NCBI GenBank assembly: GCA_015499995.1
Contig: JADNRV010000125.1
Coordinates: 94,500-158,499, forward strand
From: Flammula alnicola
Taxonomy: Eukaryota > Basidiomycota > Agaricomycetes > Agaricales > Strophariaceae
DNA: 64,000 nt
Direction: 5' to 3'
The position numbers were made by a program, and so were the translations under genes. Below, piece after piece: positions 24,572 through 36,030 of this stretch (positions are counted from its first letter, which is position 1; the number at the start of each line of letters is the position of its first letter). The notes under the pieces are model-generated. The model was not told where the DNA came from. It was given only the letters and a program-made list of their open reading frames with translations, and did not search any database.

Positions 24572-26623
24572 GGTTAGGTTATGGGACTATATTGCTAGGG
24601 ATCCCTAGGGATTTTTAGTAGGGATCCCTAGGGACGGAGTAGGGATGCAGAGAGATGGTGTAGGGATGCAGAGAGTTGGCGCAGGGATGGCGCAGGGATG
24701 GCACAGGGATGGCATAGGGACAGTGTAGGGATTGCGGAGGGACAGTGTAGGGATTGCGGAGGGACAGTGTAGGGATTGCGGAGGGACAGTGTAGGGATTG
24801 CGGAGGGACAGTGTAGGGATTGCGGAGGGACAGTGTAGGGACAGCATAGATATGGTGGCGTGGGGCTCAGTGCACCCCACGGGACACACTCATGTCACAT
24901 AGAGACAGTGGTGGCGTGGGGCTCGGTGCACCACGCAGGACACACTCATGTCACATAGAGTCAGATTATGCGAAGTGTACATAGACGGTAGCCACCATCA
25001 GTGTACCCGAAAATTTGCTTGTCTGTAATATTTTAAAGTCCAACTCCTTCACAAACATGTTACCATAATCAAAGAGGATTCATAAAGTGTTATTGCTATT
25101 TCAGTTTGGATAAAGGTGCATTGCACCGCCTACTCTCGGCCTGTTCCGCCGCCTACTCGTCGCCCGTTTCAGTGCCTACTCGTCGCCCGTTTCAGCACCT
25201 ACTTGGCGCCCGTTTCAGTGCCTATTCGCCGCCCGTTCCAGCGCCTACTCGCCGCCCGTTCCAGCGCCTACTCGCCGCCCATTCCAGCGTCTACTCGCCG
25301 CCCGTTCCAGCGCCCGTTCCAGTGCCTACTTGGCGCCCGTTCCAGCGCCTACTCGCCGCCCGTTTCAGCGCCTACTTGCCGCGGGCCATTCTGCAACCAA
25401 TAGCTGTAGATGATGATACAGCAAAAGGGCTTACTGCGATCCAGAAATATGAGCTACAAATGGCCGAAATCCAACTCAAACGGCAGAAACTTGAGCTCGA
25501 AGTCCAAGAAAAGAAGACTGCAGCTGAAATACGCTGTATCGAGGTGGAAGCGGAGGAACGCCATCATGCGTTAAATGACAGATGACAGCGCGAGAAGGAG
25601 AAACATGAAATTATGATACGTTTCACGGTGCTTGTCACTAGATCGAGTAGCAAAAAGAACATGGTAGAGCAGCTAGGAAACACGTGAAGTTCAGTTTGTA
25701 ATTTGGCCTTCAGTACTAAATACACATGCATCTGAACAGTTCTCTGGCTGCAATAACTCTATTTATTCAGGCGCTACATAGACATCCAATAACTCCCGCC
25801 ATCAAGCAGAAGTCTTAGTATTACAGACTCTGGCGGAATGGGGGGGGGCCATTCTGATACCAATAGCTGGAAAAATGGACGGGGAGCGGGAAAGCGGGCG
25901 GAGAGTGTGTTCGCAGCAGGCGCTGGAACGGGCGGCGAGTAGACGCTGGAACGGGCGCCAAGTAGGCACTGGAACGGGCGGCGAGTAGACGCTGGAACGG
26001 GCACCAAGTAGGCGCTGGAACGGGTGCCAAGTAGGCGTTGAGGGCCGATGGCGGCGGAGGCAGAGCAGAAGTGGCGGAGCAGAAGTGGTGAGGTGAGAGG
26101 TGGTCCCGGAGTATGACAGTGTAGGGACAGCATAGATATGGTGGCGTGGGGCTCGGTGCACCCCGCGGGACACACTCATGTCGCGTAGAGACAGTGGTGG
26201 CGTGGGGCTCGGTGCACCCCGCGGGACACACTCATGTCGCGTAGAGACAGTGGTGGCGTGGGGCTCGGTGCACCCTGCGGGACACACTCATGTCGTGTAG
26301 AGACAGTGGTGGCGTGGGGCTCGGTGCACCCCGCGGGACACACTCATGTCACATAGAGTCAGATTATGCTCAGTGTACATAGACGGTAGCATGGGAATCA
26401 GTGCACCCCACGGAAAACACACCATCAGTGTACCCGAAAATTTGCTTGTCTGTAATATTTCAAAGTCCAACTCCTTCACAAACACGTTACCGTAATTCAA
26501 AGAGGATACATAAAGTGTTATTGCTATTTATGTTTGGATAAATCCAATATATAGTACAATGCACGCCTCTGGCGTGTATTTTACTATATATTTGACTTTA
26601 CCATACAAATAAGCTCATTCACT
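24571..26623 (+). mobile_element. Composite TTAGGG-linked repeat element, copy A (~2.05 kb)
   Basis: It begins TTAGGTTATGGGACTATAT and ends CAAATAAGCTCATTCACT, the same limits as copy B (45174-47099). Internal parts in order: nested GGGATCCC palindromes; a 22-bp tandem repeat GGGACAGTGTAGGGATTGCG (24720-24840); 56-bp units with GGTGGCGTGGGGCTCGGTGC (24850-24960 and 26140-26350); a 100-bp block that occurs twice (25008-25110 and 26430-26535); tracts of CGCCCGTTCCAGCGCCTACT (+, 25130-25390) and its complement (25915-26045); and a coding relic (25400-25586). A near-perfect hairpin at 26547-26591 is close to the 3' end. No transposase or clear TSD is visible, so the mechanism is unknown. Confidence 0.75.
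25402..25586 (+). pseudogene. Coiled-coil coding relic inside composite element
   Basis: The frame reads TAIQKYELQMAEIQLKRQK, then a Glu/Lys-rich coiled coil ending ERHHALNDR and TGA, after which the frame continues as QREKEKHEIMIRF. The same sequence with the same TGA occurs in copy B (45880-46060). Charged C-terminal coiled coils like this are common in Myb/trihelix proteins of PIF/Harbinger-type transposons, but without the DNA-binding part the origin is a guess. Confidence 0.4.
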
Positions 26624-27145
26624 AGCTTTATTCCCACAACTTTCCGTTCTATCGTTACGAACGCGCTTTCCGGGGGTCGATCGTGGGAATTTCGCAATTC
26701 TGAGTGGATATTCGGATTGCCCGACCTCGAATACCCCCATCTACCAATTTTCACCGTCCAATTTGAAGGGGATGGGGGGGAACTGTAAATAGAGTAGAAA
26801 ATGGTATAAAAATTTGAATATTTTGGAAAGCGGGAAAGCGTTCGGGAAAGTCCGGTAATCTATTTTTAGCACAGGAAAGTCTTTCGTCACTTTCCTTTGA
26901 AGGTCGGGGATCTCGGTGACTTTCCTCCCTGACCGGCATATCTTTCCCGATATTGCCGTCCCTCCTTGCACTTTCCCATGGACTTTCCCGTGCTTTCCCG
27001 TGCACTGTCCCGTCCCTTTCCGCACTTTCCTACGCTTTCCCGTGCACTTTCCTACGCTTTCCCGTGCACTTTCCTACGCTTTCCCGTGCACTTTCCTACG
27101 CTTTCCGTGCACTTTCCTACGCTTTCCCGTGCACTTTCCCGCGGC
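26624..27145. repeat. CTTTCC-rich region with 22-bp minisatellite
   Basis: From about 26990 to 27140 the unit GTGCACTTTCCTACGCTTTC (22 bp) is tandemly repeated six to seven times. The flanks carry scattered CTTTCC/GGAAAG heptamers. The upstream 26640-26830 segment parallels 17460-17600 (both have a 'CCCGACCT-GAA-ACCCCC' block and a G-run followed by AAATA), which suggests related leader modules that differ only in the heptamer. Confidence 0.65.
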
Positions 27146-27273
27146 CACTGAACTTTCCGGCGCTTTCCGCTCCCGCGTCCTCGGCAACCGGTTATCCCTT
27201 CCGGTTTGATGTCAGCCGGCTCTTTCCGCGATTACATCTTTTGATGCTCGCGTTTTTCCTCCTCTCCCCATCT

Positions 27274-27296
27274 CCCACTTGGCATAATGCTGTGGG
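27274..27296 (+). promoter_or_regulatory. Shared leader hairpin, copy 2
   Basis: CCCAC-TT-GGCAT-A-ATGCT-GTGGG forms a 5-bp outer stem and a 5-bp inner stem with a 2-nt bulge. It is followed by a C/T-rich tract and an ATG at 27343. Confidence 0.65.
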
Positions 27297-27342
27297 CTTT
27301 CCTCCCCTCTTCCCTTCTTTAACATGTGCGCTCTAACAAAGA

Positions 27343-27453
27343 CTTTATGTCTCAGCCCGACCTTGACCTCTCCTTCCAGCCTACGCCGCGTGCTTTAGGG
27401 GTTGCTCGGCTGCGAAGGGCTGCGCCCTTCGCAGCCCTTCGCAGCCGAGCTCC
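27343..27453 (+). pseudogene. Stub of a telomere-linked gene start
   Basis: MSQPDLDLSFQPTPRALG follows the leader hairpin by ~47 bp but becomes a palindrome (27404-27450) and ends. The arrangement of minisatellite, hairpin and ATG copies the upstream part of copy 1, so it is probably the 5' end of a lost recombinase-helicase copy. Confidence 0.4.
27404..27450. repeat. Perfect 16-bp-stem palindrome
   Basis: GCTCGGCTGCGAAGGG pairs perfectly with CCCTTCGCAGCCGAGC across a 15-nt loop (CTGCGCCCTTCGCAG) that is itself partly self-complementary. Such a structure can form at a fold-back break repair point. Confidence 0.75.
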
Positions 27454-27606
27454 AACCATCTGAGATTTAGATGCTGCCCGCGACCCACCATTCAGGTCGT
27501 TCTCATTGTATCTGGCACCTCAGTTACTCGTACGCGTCGGGCGCCTGTGCTACGCGTTCACGTCGGGCGCCTCTGCTCAATCCATGCCGGCCCAGTGAAT
27601 CTCCTG

Positions 27607-27692
27607 TGCCACCGCTCGCCGGTTAGGGTTCGTGTTAAGGTTCGCGTTAAGGTTCGCGTTAAGGTTCGCGTTAACGTTAGGGTTAGCGGGAT
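27607..27692 (+). repeat. 12-bp telomere-variant tandem repeat
   Basis: GTTAAGGTTCGC units (about five) are flanked by GTTAGGGTTCGT and GTTAACGTTAGGGTTAGCGG. It reads as a decayed, re-amplified telomere tract. Confidence 0.65.
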
Positions 27693-27852
27693 ATTTATCC
27701 CCCGCGCGGTAGCGCGTTCTTTGCGTTTGGTTGAATTGTGGTCAATATTGTTACTAGGTTGACTTCGGTTCCTTCGAATCATACAAGTGTATTGAGGAAT
27801 GACTCTAAATGTTGTGGTAAATGGTTTTATTTTGAATATATGCTATGTTGTA

Positions 27853-27896
27853 GACCAAAATCAAGAACGCGCGATAGCGCGTTCTTGATTTTGGTC
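27853..27896. repeat. Perfect 20-bp-stem palindrome
   Basis: GACCAAAATCAAGAACGCGC and its exact complement are separated by GATA. The right half plus the following GCTGCTAAAT recurs at about 29022-29050, so the palindrome is derived from a repeated leader segment next to TGACCACA arrays. A 34-bp direct repeat (GGTAAATGGTTTTATTTTGA...) sits at 27818 and 27951. Confidence 0.75.
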
Positions 27897-27907
27897 GCTG
27901 CTAAATC

Positions 27908-28160
27908 CACGCGCTCTCAAGTGACCACAGTCTCAAGTGACCACACGAGGGTAAATGGTTTTATTTTGAATATATGCTATGTGGTCGCTGCTAAATGACA
28001 CACGGCGCTCTCAAGTGACCACAGTCTCAAGTGACCACACGCTCTCGAGTGACCACACGCTCTCAAATGACCACGCGCTCTCAAGTGACCACAGTCTCAC
28101 ACGACCACACACTCTCAAATGACCACTCTCACAAGTGACCACACGAGTGACCACACATGA
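27908..28160 (+). repeat. TGACCACA array 1
   Basis: About ten copies of TGACCACA in units such as CTCTCAAGTGACCACACG, spaced 15-25 bp and interrupted by a 50-bp segment at 27950-28000. It lies downstream of the minus-strand small gene (28277-28917). Confidence 0.75.
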
Positions 28161-28276
28161 CGCGGGTCATGATATATGCATCATGCTATTATTAGACGGG
28201 CGCCTATACATAAAGTTTTGGACGGCTCGTTCAATTCTATATACATGTTTACAACTCTCGCTTATTTATTTCATCA

Positions 28277-28917
28277 TTCTATGTGATTGAATCATTTCAT
28301 TGTTATTAGATAGGTGATAATACAATCGTAAACATAAAGCAGACAGATTGACAAGGTACGGAAAAGTCAGAATAATCGAGATACTACAAAGAAAACGCTT
28401 ACCACGCCCAATGTAGACACCCCCCGCAACGTCCACAAAAGTTCCCCCGGTGATGGTCAAGTCCCCCTCCCGCTCCAAAATCGATTCAAGCGGGCGACCT
28501 AAAAGATCTCGTCAGAGTTTTGCGCGGAGAAAAAACAGGTACTTACTTTGCGAGATCGAATCGATGTACATATTGCCGGCGACAGAGACAAACTGACCGC
28601 CAGTGACGGTCACATTCTTTTCGAGAGGCACTTGGAACACGGTTAGTGAATTTTTCTGATACACGGAACGAGTACTTACCGCCAGCCCACACACAGATCG
28701 CGGGAAGCACTCGGCGAAGCAAGCGCTTTGTTAATTCTAAAAGACTTGAGATTACGTCGAGTAATGGAGAAAAAAGAATAGAAACGTACCAGTAACAATA
28801 GAAACAATAAGAAATAGACAAAGCATAACGATTTCCGTTGTAGCGTGCATCGAGGGCAGTGAAATCGAGTAAGATGAGTAGTGCGCGATGAAAGTGAGCG
28901 CGACGTGCGCGGTACAT
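28277..28917 (-). CDS. Small protein with two GG-x-F-x-x-V-x-G motifs, NLR-leader-like
   Basis: Minus-strand gene with start at 28917 (MYRARRAHFHRALLILLDF) and apparent introns at ~28788-28740, ~28677-28630, ~28546-28507 and ~28408-28284, all GT-AG. Spliced exons give an N-terminal hydrophobic stretch, then NVTVTGGQFVSVAGNMY and DLTITGGTFVDVAGGVY about 30 residues apart, ending at TGA 28277. Agaricomycete NACHT/NLR-type proteins often carry a very similar short N-terminal motif (ITGGTFxxVAG). Here it occurs twice in a small protein without an NTPase, reminiscent of paired amyloid-signalling repeats; that role is inference. It sits alone on the minus strand between two TGACCACA arrays. Confidence 0.5.
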
Positions 28918-29054
28918 CACAGGTCACGTGCTCACATTCTTAACGACTTGCGTGAGGGCAGCGCGGTTCATCGGTCTATGGTATAACACTGTAGTGTCTG
29001 TAATATCATAATGATATACGCGTTCTTGATTTTGGTCGCTGCTAAATGGCACAC

Positions 29055-29165
29055 GCAGTGACCACACCCTCAAGTGACCACACGTTCTCAAATGACCACC
29101 AGCTCTCAAGTGACCACACGAGTGACCACACACTCTCAAATGACCACTGACCACAAATGACCGCA
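29055..29165 (+). repeat. TGACCACA array 2
   Basis: About seven copies of TGACCACA (CTCAAGTGACCACACG, CTCAAATGACCACC) lie immediately upstream of the leader hairpin of the copy 2 recombinase-helicase gene. Confidence 0.75.
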
Positions 29166-29245
29166 CGTGTGGCAATAACCCATCAAAGCCAAACAAACCA
29201 GAGATACAGATCCGTCGTCGTCTCTTGTATCTCTTTCATTACAAC

Positions 29246-29268
29246 CCCCACTTGGCAAAAGCTGTGGG
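29246..29268 (+). promoter_or_regulatory. Shared leader hairpin, copy 3
   Basis: CCCAC-TT-GGC-AAAA-GCT-GTGGG, about 520 bp upstream of the copy 2 start codon and followed by a pyrimidine-rich stretch. Confidence 0.65.
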
Positions 29269-29789
29269 CCATCCCTCCATCCTACACATTCCATTTCTTG
29301 CAAAAGGAGCGCCATCCGTCCTACAAGACCATCGTATGATCGCGCGGACATCAGGACTTTGAAATGCCATAACACCGATTGTCACCCGGGCTGATCCCGA
29401 CGTCCCAGTAAGTCCCTACTGTCATTCCTTCACCGTCACTTTTTGTATTCACACTTCCATTTGACACTTAGAGCATCGAAAATCCCATTTCGAGTCCACC
29501 GACGCTTTTATGGCTACAGATTTCGTCTGAAAAGGTGTGTGATCGATACTATTCACAGCAGATTTGAAAGCGCTCATCATTAAAGAATGCGATGACGCAG
29601 ATCGACCTATATTACCCCAGTATTCTAAGGAACCCCATGATTTTCTTGCGTCGGGAATCGGGATGAATCGATGCGATGGCTATAAAAACCTCGTAAGGAA
29701 GATTTTTTTCCTCATCACACCCCCGACTTAGTTGGGGAGTCTCCTCCATTATAGTTGTTCATAGACCGCTCGTCAGTCGTTTCCAGCGC

Positions 29790-32700
29790 ATGTCGTCGAT
29801 CCAGCAAACACCCGACCCATCCGACCGTCCTCTCAACGATATCCCAGAAAGCTGCGAGTCGGAAGATGACACAGCGCCATCAGAACTAGGAGAGCCGCCC
29901 GTAGTAGACTCATCCTTACTATGTATCCCCTGTAACGAAGTTTTTCCCAACCCCAATGCCCGTAGATACCACATGCGTAAAAATCATCAGCCCTACACCG
30001 ACGTTGTCTATCCGGATACGCTAGAGACAACCAGACTGCTTCGAAAACCGCAGTCAGAGGGTGGCCATTTTGGATGCCTGAGGTGCTCTTATGCCAACAA
30101 AGACCCAGATACTATTAGGGTAAGAATAAAACGCATTCTGAAGATTGCTATATTTACAAAACGATTAGAAACATGCCCAAAAATGCGCAGAACAGCCTTT
30201 TCGACCGAATCGCGCGCTCCTGCCGCCTCGAATAGAAGCGACACCGAGAGCGAACACGACGCCCACTCCAAGCTCGCCTATTCCATGTTCAAGCCCTATA
30301 ATTGACACGCCGCCCTCATCGCAGGAAGAGCTGCCAATGTTCTACAACGAACAATACCTTCGCGAGCCGACACCCTATACCGTTGTTCATCACCCCGCTT
30401 TCAACCTACCTGCACTTGCGATTGTCATAGATACGCGCTTTCGCTCGGTCATTTGCATGGAACACCAGCGCGTTACAGACTATTCGGGCCTACGAAACCA
30501 CATACAGCGTCATGTCAAACACATCGAGTTTCCCGAAGATCTCGTTACACGGCTCGAGACCGAGTACAATCTTGTACATCCCGCAGATATCGCCTACACA
30601 AATGAACCGATAGAACCCGTCTTTGGCGTCCCCATCCTTCCAAACCCCCACCATTTCTGCGGCGACTGCGGGAGGGGTTACATGGAACTCGAAACCCTGC
30701 GCGTTCATCATGCAACCCCCGACCGCTGCACAGATCGCATTGCAGCATCGCCTGATCGCACTGGATACGGACAAGCGATAGTCAAGGGGAAATTTTGTCG
30801 AATATTCCAAGTCGATGTATCCAAGTTGAGGCGTATCGCGCACGCTCCAACGCCTTATTCCCAGATTTTCATAGATAATCATCCTCTTCCCGTTGACTAC
30901 TCGAAAAATCGCATCAGAGGTCCTGAAGACGACCTCAACCTCAGCCAATTCTATTATCACGAAGGCTGGATCCAGGTGGTGGATTCGTATTCGCCGGCTG
31001 CCATCATCGAGGCGTGTAGGAACTCCACAGAGGATGACCAATACGGGCAGGAACTCAAGGACGCGTCTCGTCGCTATCTTACCTCCATCCAGGCTGTTAT
31101 TCGCGACCATACGACCAATGGTCTACCCAGGACCATAGCCCAGCTCATACCCGAGTAAGTTGTCATATCTAATTGTGAGCATACGTCAGTTGAATTTTCA
31201 TTATCAAACAGCCAAACTTCCAACAATGTCTTCAATGCAATCGGCGAAGCAGCGATCAATAAATATTCCCTGACCCTCCATCGTCTCATATTCAACATCA
31301 TACGCCAACTTTTCGGACCTTGGGAATCTCTCGTGAAATACCCGACATTGGCTCCGGTTCAACAAGAAGCGTTCCGCGAGCTAATCAACTGCCTCCAGGA
31401 AAAGAAACCGGCTACCGCCATTGACGCATGTTTCCACCAAGTGTGTCTCGCCATTTTCGGCCACGAGAAGCACGTCTACGAGACCAGTCGTAAACTGGAC
31501 AAATTCTTTTCCCCTGTGAACACCTATGTAGTGTATAGATCTGTCAAACCGGCAGGCAACTTTGATAAAGCGTCGAATATCACGCAGACGATAGCTCATC
31601 TTACTTATTCCATCCGCGCCACCTACCTCAAAGAAATCGCCACTATCGCGACCACCGATTCCGTCCGTGAAAAAGAGTACGTTCGCACCCTGTTTTTATC
31701 CCAATTAACGATCTAATACTCGTTATTAGCGTGTATGAGCGATTCAAGCCGTATCTGATGGACGGTTATGACACGCCGATGGCATTTCTGTTCAATATCA
31801 ACAGCTTCCTTGGCACTATCCGCGGTTCCGAAGTAAACGAAGCCCAATTCATGTTTAACGACGATTCTGGTAGGGAAGTCACGCACTTCGGCCATTCCAT
31901 TAGCCTCGACAATGTCAAGCGAATGATCGACGCTGTCCTCAAATCCTTTCACGAGAGCGTCAAGGAGAATCTCTTCTTTGGAGAGGAGATTCCGTCCCAT
32001 CTTATACCCACCTTTGAAATCGAGGACCTCGTCGACAATCTTCAGAACCGGAGTCCGGGCTACTGCTTCCTCGACGACCCAAAGAACCCATTCCTTCAAT
32101 ATCGCACAGCCTACGGGGAATGGCTATTGTCTGACCCTCAAAGAGCCGCCAAATTCGTATACGTACACGACGGAAAGCTCGTGTGGAAGCCCGTCCCATG
32201 CCAGGCGTTTCTGAAGGCCTCGGCGCAGTGTATCCTGAATCTCATGGTCGGTATCGTCTGGAGCGCAGGACCGTCTACTCGAGGCACAGAATTCGCCCGC
32301 CAAATACTGCGTAACATGACAGGCGCATATCGCAACATCATGATACTGTTCCGAGTATTCTGTGTCGTCGCCATTCAAGACAAGACATCCCACAAGAGAC
32401 TCAAGGATCGCTTCGTTCCTCATGCGCCCACCCGTGAATTTGCAAAGGCGCTCATCATTCATCTCGCCGTTATCCGCCCATTTGAACAATTTCTCGTCGA
32501 GCAACATATGAGCCAAGACGACGCCGATCGCTATCGTTATCAGCTGTGGCCTAACCTCAAGCGAAGCTTTAGCAGCGAAGATGTGAGCGATCATATGGGC
32601 AAGATCGCCGTCAAATATCTCGAGCACCCCTACAAGATACAATGGTGGCGTAATATAGTCACCGTTTTTCTTAGTCGAGTCCCAGACGAGGGATTGTACG

Positions 32701-35700
32701 AACTGCACAAGGAATACTACGTCGACACCGCAAATATGCACTCCACAAACATGTCAGCGCTCAAGTACGCTGGCAATATGGCCCACCTCCCAAACTCGGA
32801 TCATCGCGCGACACTAGGATGTATCAAGGTTTCGATCGCTTGGCAGAGGCTTGTCAATATCGGGCAGGACCGGCCTCTCAGCGTTAGTTCTGACGAGAGA
32901 AGAGCGATGGAGGAATATCAAGCGGTTTTGGGCGAGAATAATCCGTCAGAAAACGGCGAGTACGATTTAATTACCAACAACTGCGATTCTTACATCTCCA
33001 TTAGATACCAAATCCTCTAATGTCCAAACTTTCGCGCCTCTGCTCGCCAACGAAATTAGCAAAAAAATAGTTTCGACGGTGGGCAACATCATCGATGATA
33101 GGGTTCAAGAGACTCTCCAAAACTCGATGGCGGAACTGGCACTGCGATACTTTCCCAAGCCACCGCTTCCTTTGGATGGCAATCGTTTGCGTCCCGTCTC
33201 TACCATTTCCGTACACCCGTCGCGTCTCTACGACCTGCGCCACTTCCTCAAAGATCCGTCGGCTCGATTTAAAAATCCAGAGCAAGGCGTGCTATTGGAG
33301 CATATGATACGCGGAGAGCAGAGCGTCCTAGGCATATTAGGGACAGGTTCAGGCAAAACCATGCTGATCTTGATGATGGCGAAGATGTACGCAGATACGC
33401 GTACCACCATTGTCGTACTTCCACTGTCAAGCCTACAGGGCGACCTGGAGAGAAGAGCCATGGAACACGGTGTTACGATCACACAATGGCTACCAAATTC
33501 TGAGGATCCTAATCCGAGCGCGAGCGTCGTCTATGTTTCTATAGAACACTTGGGATTTGAAACTTTCAAACAGTACGTTTATTTTAAATCAGATCAAGCC
33601 ATAGCCTAACTGTCATTAGCTATATTCGATCGTTAGAGAACCGCGACTGTCTGGGAAACATATTCTTTGACGAGATTCACAAGATCCTCACCGATGCAAA
33701 ATATCGCGATGCGTTTCATAATTTCCACGTCCTTAATTCGGTACAGACAGTAATTCACGGACTCACGGCGTGTATCCCTCCCCAACTGCTAGCCTCGCTA
33801 TTTGAATTCACCAAGACTACATGGAGAGTCATTCGTACTCCCAGCTCGAGGAAGGAAATGAAGTATAGAATCGAACTGGTAGAGAAAAAAGACGATCTTG
33901 TACGAGTCGTCGTCGATTACATCGACGCCACAATTCCAACGTACTCAGAAAACGACCGCGCCATCGTTTTTTGTCGGTCGCACGAAATGGCAGATAAAAT
34001 AGCATTCGAACTTGTAGCGGACCCTTACACTTCGCGTACGCTTCGCAACAACCCAGAGACGCTCAAGCGGTGGTTTCGTGGCAAGTTAAAGGTTATTTGC
34101 TGCACGACGATTCTGGGATGTGGACTTGATTACTCCTCCGTTCGTGATGTCATTCATTGCGATCTGGCGTACTCGATTTTAGATCAGTACCAAGAGGATT
34201 CCAGAGGAGGTCGTGACGGCCTTCCTTGCAACGCCATTACGTTCGTCGCCAAAGATCGTCAGCTTCCATATCAAGAAACTCCGGACCTCTACGACGTCGG
34301 TTCAGACCTTGTCTTCGAATGGAGCAAAAAGACAGATCAGTGTCTGAGAAGAATTCCCTCACATTTTCTCGACGGGATTGCAGTAGAATGCGTCATGATT
34401 CCAGGCGCGGAACTCTGCTCGTATTGCGAGCAACAACTTGGAATGGCCGCGCCCTATGAGCCTGTGAAACTGCCAGCGCCTCAAGACTTTGCTTCGCTCT
34501 CCAAACAGACTCCTAAAACGGTGGTTAATCCACGCGCCCGCCCAGCACAAATCCTTGGGCCGACTCATCCACCTCCAATCCGCGTTCAGTTGGTGCCTCC
34601 ACCACCCGCTCTATTAAGGGCGAGAACTCCTCCAGCGCATCACGAAGAGCGGCCCAATAAGAAAACGGTAACCACACCATCCAGTCCGTTAAAGAGGAAA
34701 ACTCCTCCCACGCATAATGAAGAGCGCTCCCATAAAAGAATAAGATTAGATTCTATATGTCGAGATAGGCAAGTTTTTCCAGCGCTATTTATTATTCATA
34801 CTAAAATAAAAATACAGCTCGCCAGCGTTGTTTTCGCCCTTCCATGGACAAGCGAATATATCATCCGCCACGGTCCTGAAAACGCCTACGACTGGAGTAA
34901 CGACGAGCGGGTCGGCAGGCAAACCTCCGATGGCCATGTTTTTCCACAAGGTCGATGGCTCGACGACAGTGACACCCATTATGAAAACATCTAGTGGTAA
35001 TTCACAGAAATCGACACCGCGTACTCCATCAGTTCGAAATCCACAACAGAGTGATGTATTCTCCGCATCGTCGCCTCTTCGTTTGCATTCGTCAAGCGAA
35101 AAATCGGCTCCATCGAGCTCCGTAAACCGACCGCCAATATACACGGTAGCGGGTTCGTCGGCCCAACCGCCACCATATTCGTCAGACGGTACATCGGAAC
35201 CAACATCGCGGAATAAAGCGCCAATATCGCAAGCAGGACCAGCGAGTACAGCGACATTTTATTTGCGAGACCCGCCGAAAAAGAACGCAAACCGGACAGG
35301 TATATCTGGGAGAATAGATTATCAAGCCAAGATCCAAGAGGAGCAGAAATACCAAGTAGAGGTCGTCGATCCGGTCATGCGGACCCTGGATTTCTTCGTC
35401 AATAACTGTATACCCTGTCGACTTTTTGGATATAGTGACTCGCATACCCACATAACCGACGAGTGTCCAGAAAAAGTCTGTGTCGCCAAAACTGACGGTC
35501 AATACAAAGCGTTCCGGGACAAGATTAGGTTCGAAAATGGATGGTGCTTCCATTGCGGCGTACATCAGGTATTTACCATCTACGTCTCAGTACGCACCGT
35601 TTAACTCTTTCATTAGAAAGACTTTGCACACCCTCCACCACCGGGTGGTGGATTTTGTGATACTCGAGGCCTTCTCGTCCGCCTGATGTTTTTATTTTTT

Positions 35701-35886
35701 CACTACACACTACCCATTGCCGGTCATCAAGAACAGCTACCACCAGCAGACGTTATGGGAGATCAGACTCGGAGGAAATGCATAGAATGGATGCTCGCAC
35801 CCGTAGATAATTCGCCATATTCCCTTGCCTATACAAACTCTTTGCGCGTCGTTTTATGGTTTGGTAAAAGTTTAGATTTATTGTAG
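29790..35886 (+). CDS. Telomere-linked OrsD / tyrosine-recombinase / RecQ-like helicase, copy 2 (longest)
   Basis: Multi-exon gene of roughly 1,850 residues. The N-terminus has C2H2-like fingers (LCIPCNEVFPN..HMRKNH; CLRCSYANKDPDTIR + KHAQKC) and OrsD-type finger CGDCGRGYMELETLRVHH. The recombinase-like part has STRGTEFARQ (Arg at 32280), IQWWRNIV (Arg at 32649, Gln in place of the usual His) and MHSTNMSALKYA (His 32739, Tyr 32766). The helicase has GTGSGKT (Walker A), FFDEIHKI (DEIH rather than DEAH) and DQYQEDSRGGRDG (motif VI). The tail (to ~35570) has CRLFGYSD..CPEKVC..CFHC, a Cys-rich zinc-knuckle-like end. Introns lie near 30118, 31156, 31678, 32960, 33573, 34768 (GC-AG) and 35570. The splice at ~32960 leaves an unresolved 1-nt frame problem, so it may be damaged there. 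Confidence 0.8.
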
Positions 35887-35927
35887 GCGGTAAATAGAAT
35901 GCAATGTGATAGTCGCGTGGTTATTTC

Positions 35928-36030
35928 GTTTGTGTGGTCATTTTGTGTGGTCATGCTGTGTGGTCATCGCATGTGTGGTCATGTTGTATGGTCATCGCAT
36001 GTGTGGTCATTTTGCGTGGTCATTGTGTCC
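35928..36030 (-). repeat. TGACCACA array 3 (inverted)
   Basis: Six to seven copies of TGTGGTCA, the reverse complement of the array motif, spaced 15-20 bp. They lie between copy 2 and the JmjC gene. This is the only array in this orientation. Confidence 0.75.

Noticed and set aside
24605..26287. Open frames within the composite element rich in PFQRLLAARSSAY or TEPHATISM
   Set aside because: They follow the 22-bp, 56-bp and CGCCCGTTCC repeats and occur on opposing strands in both copies; by-products of the repeats.
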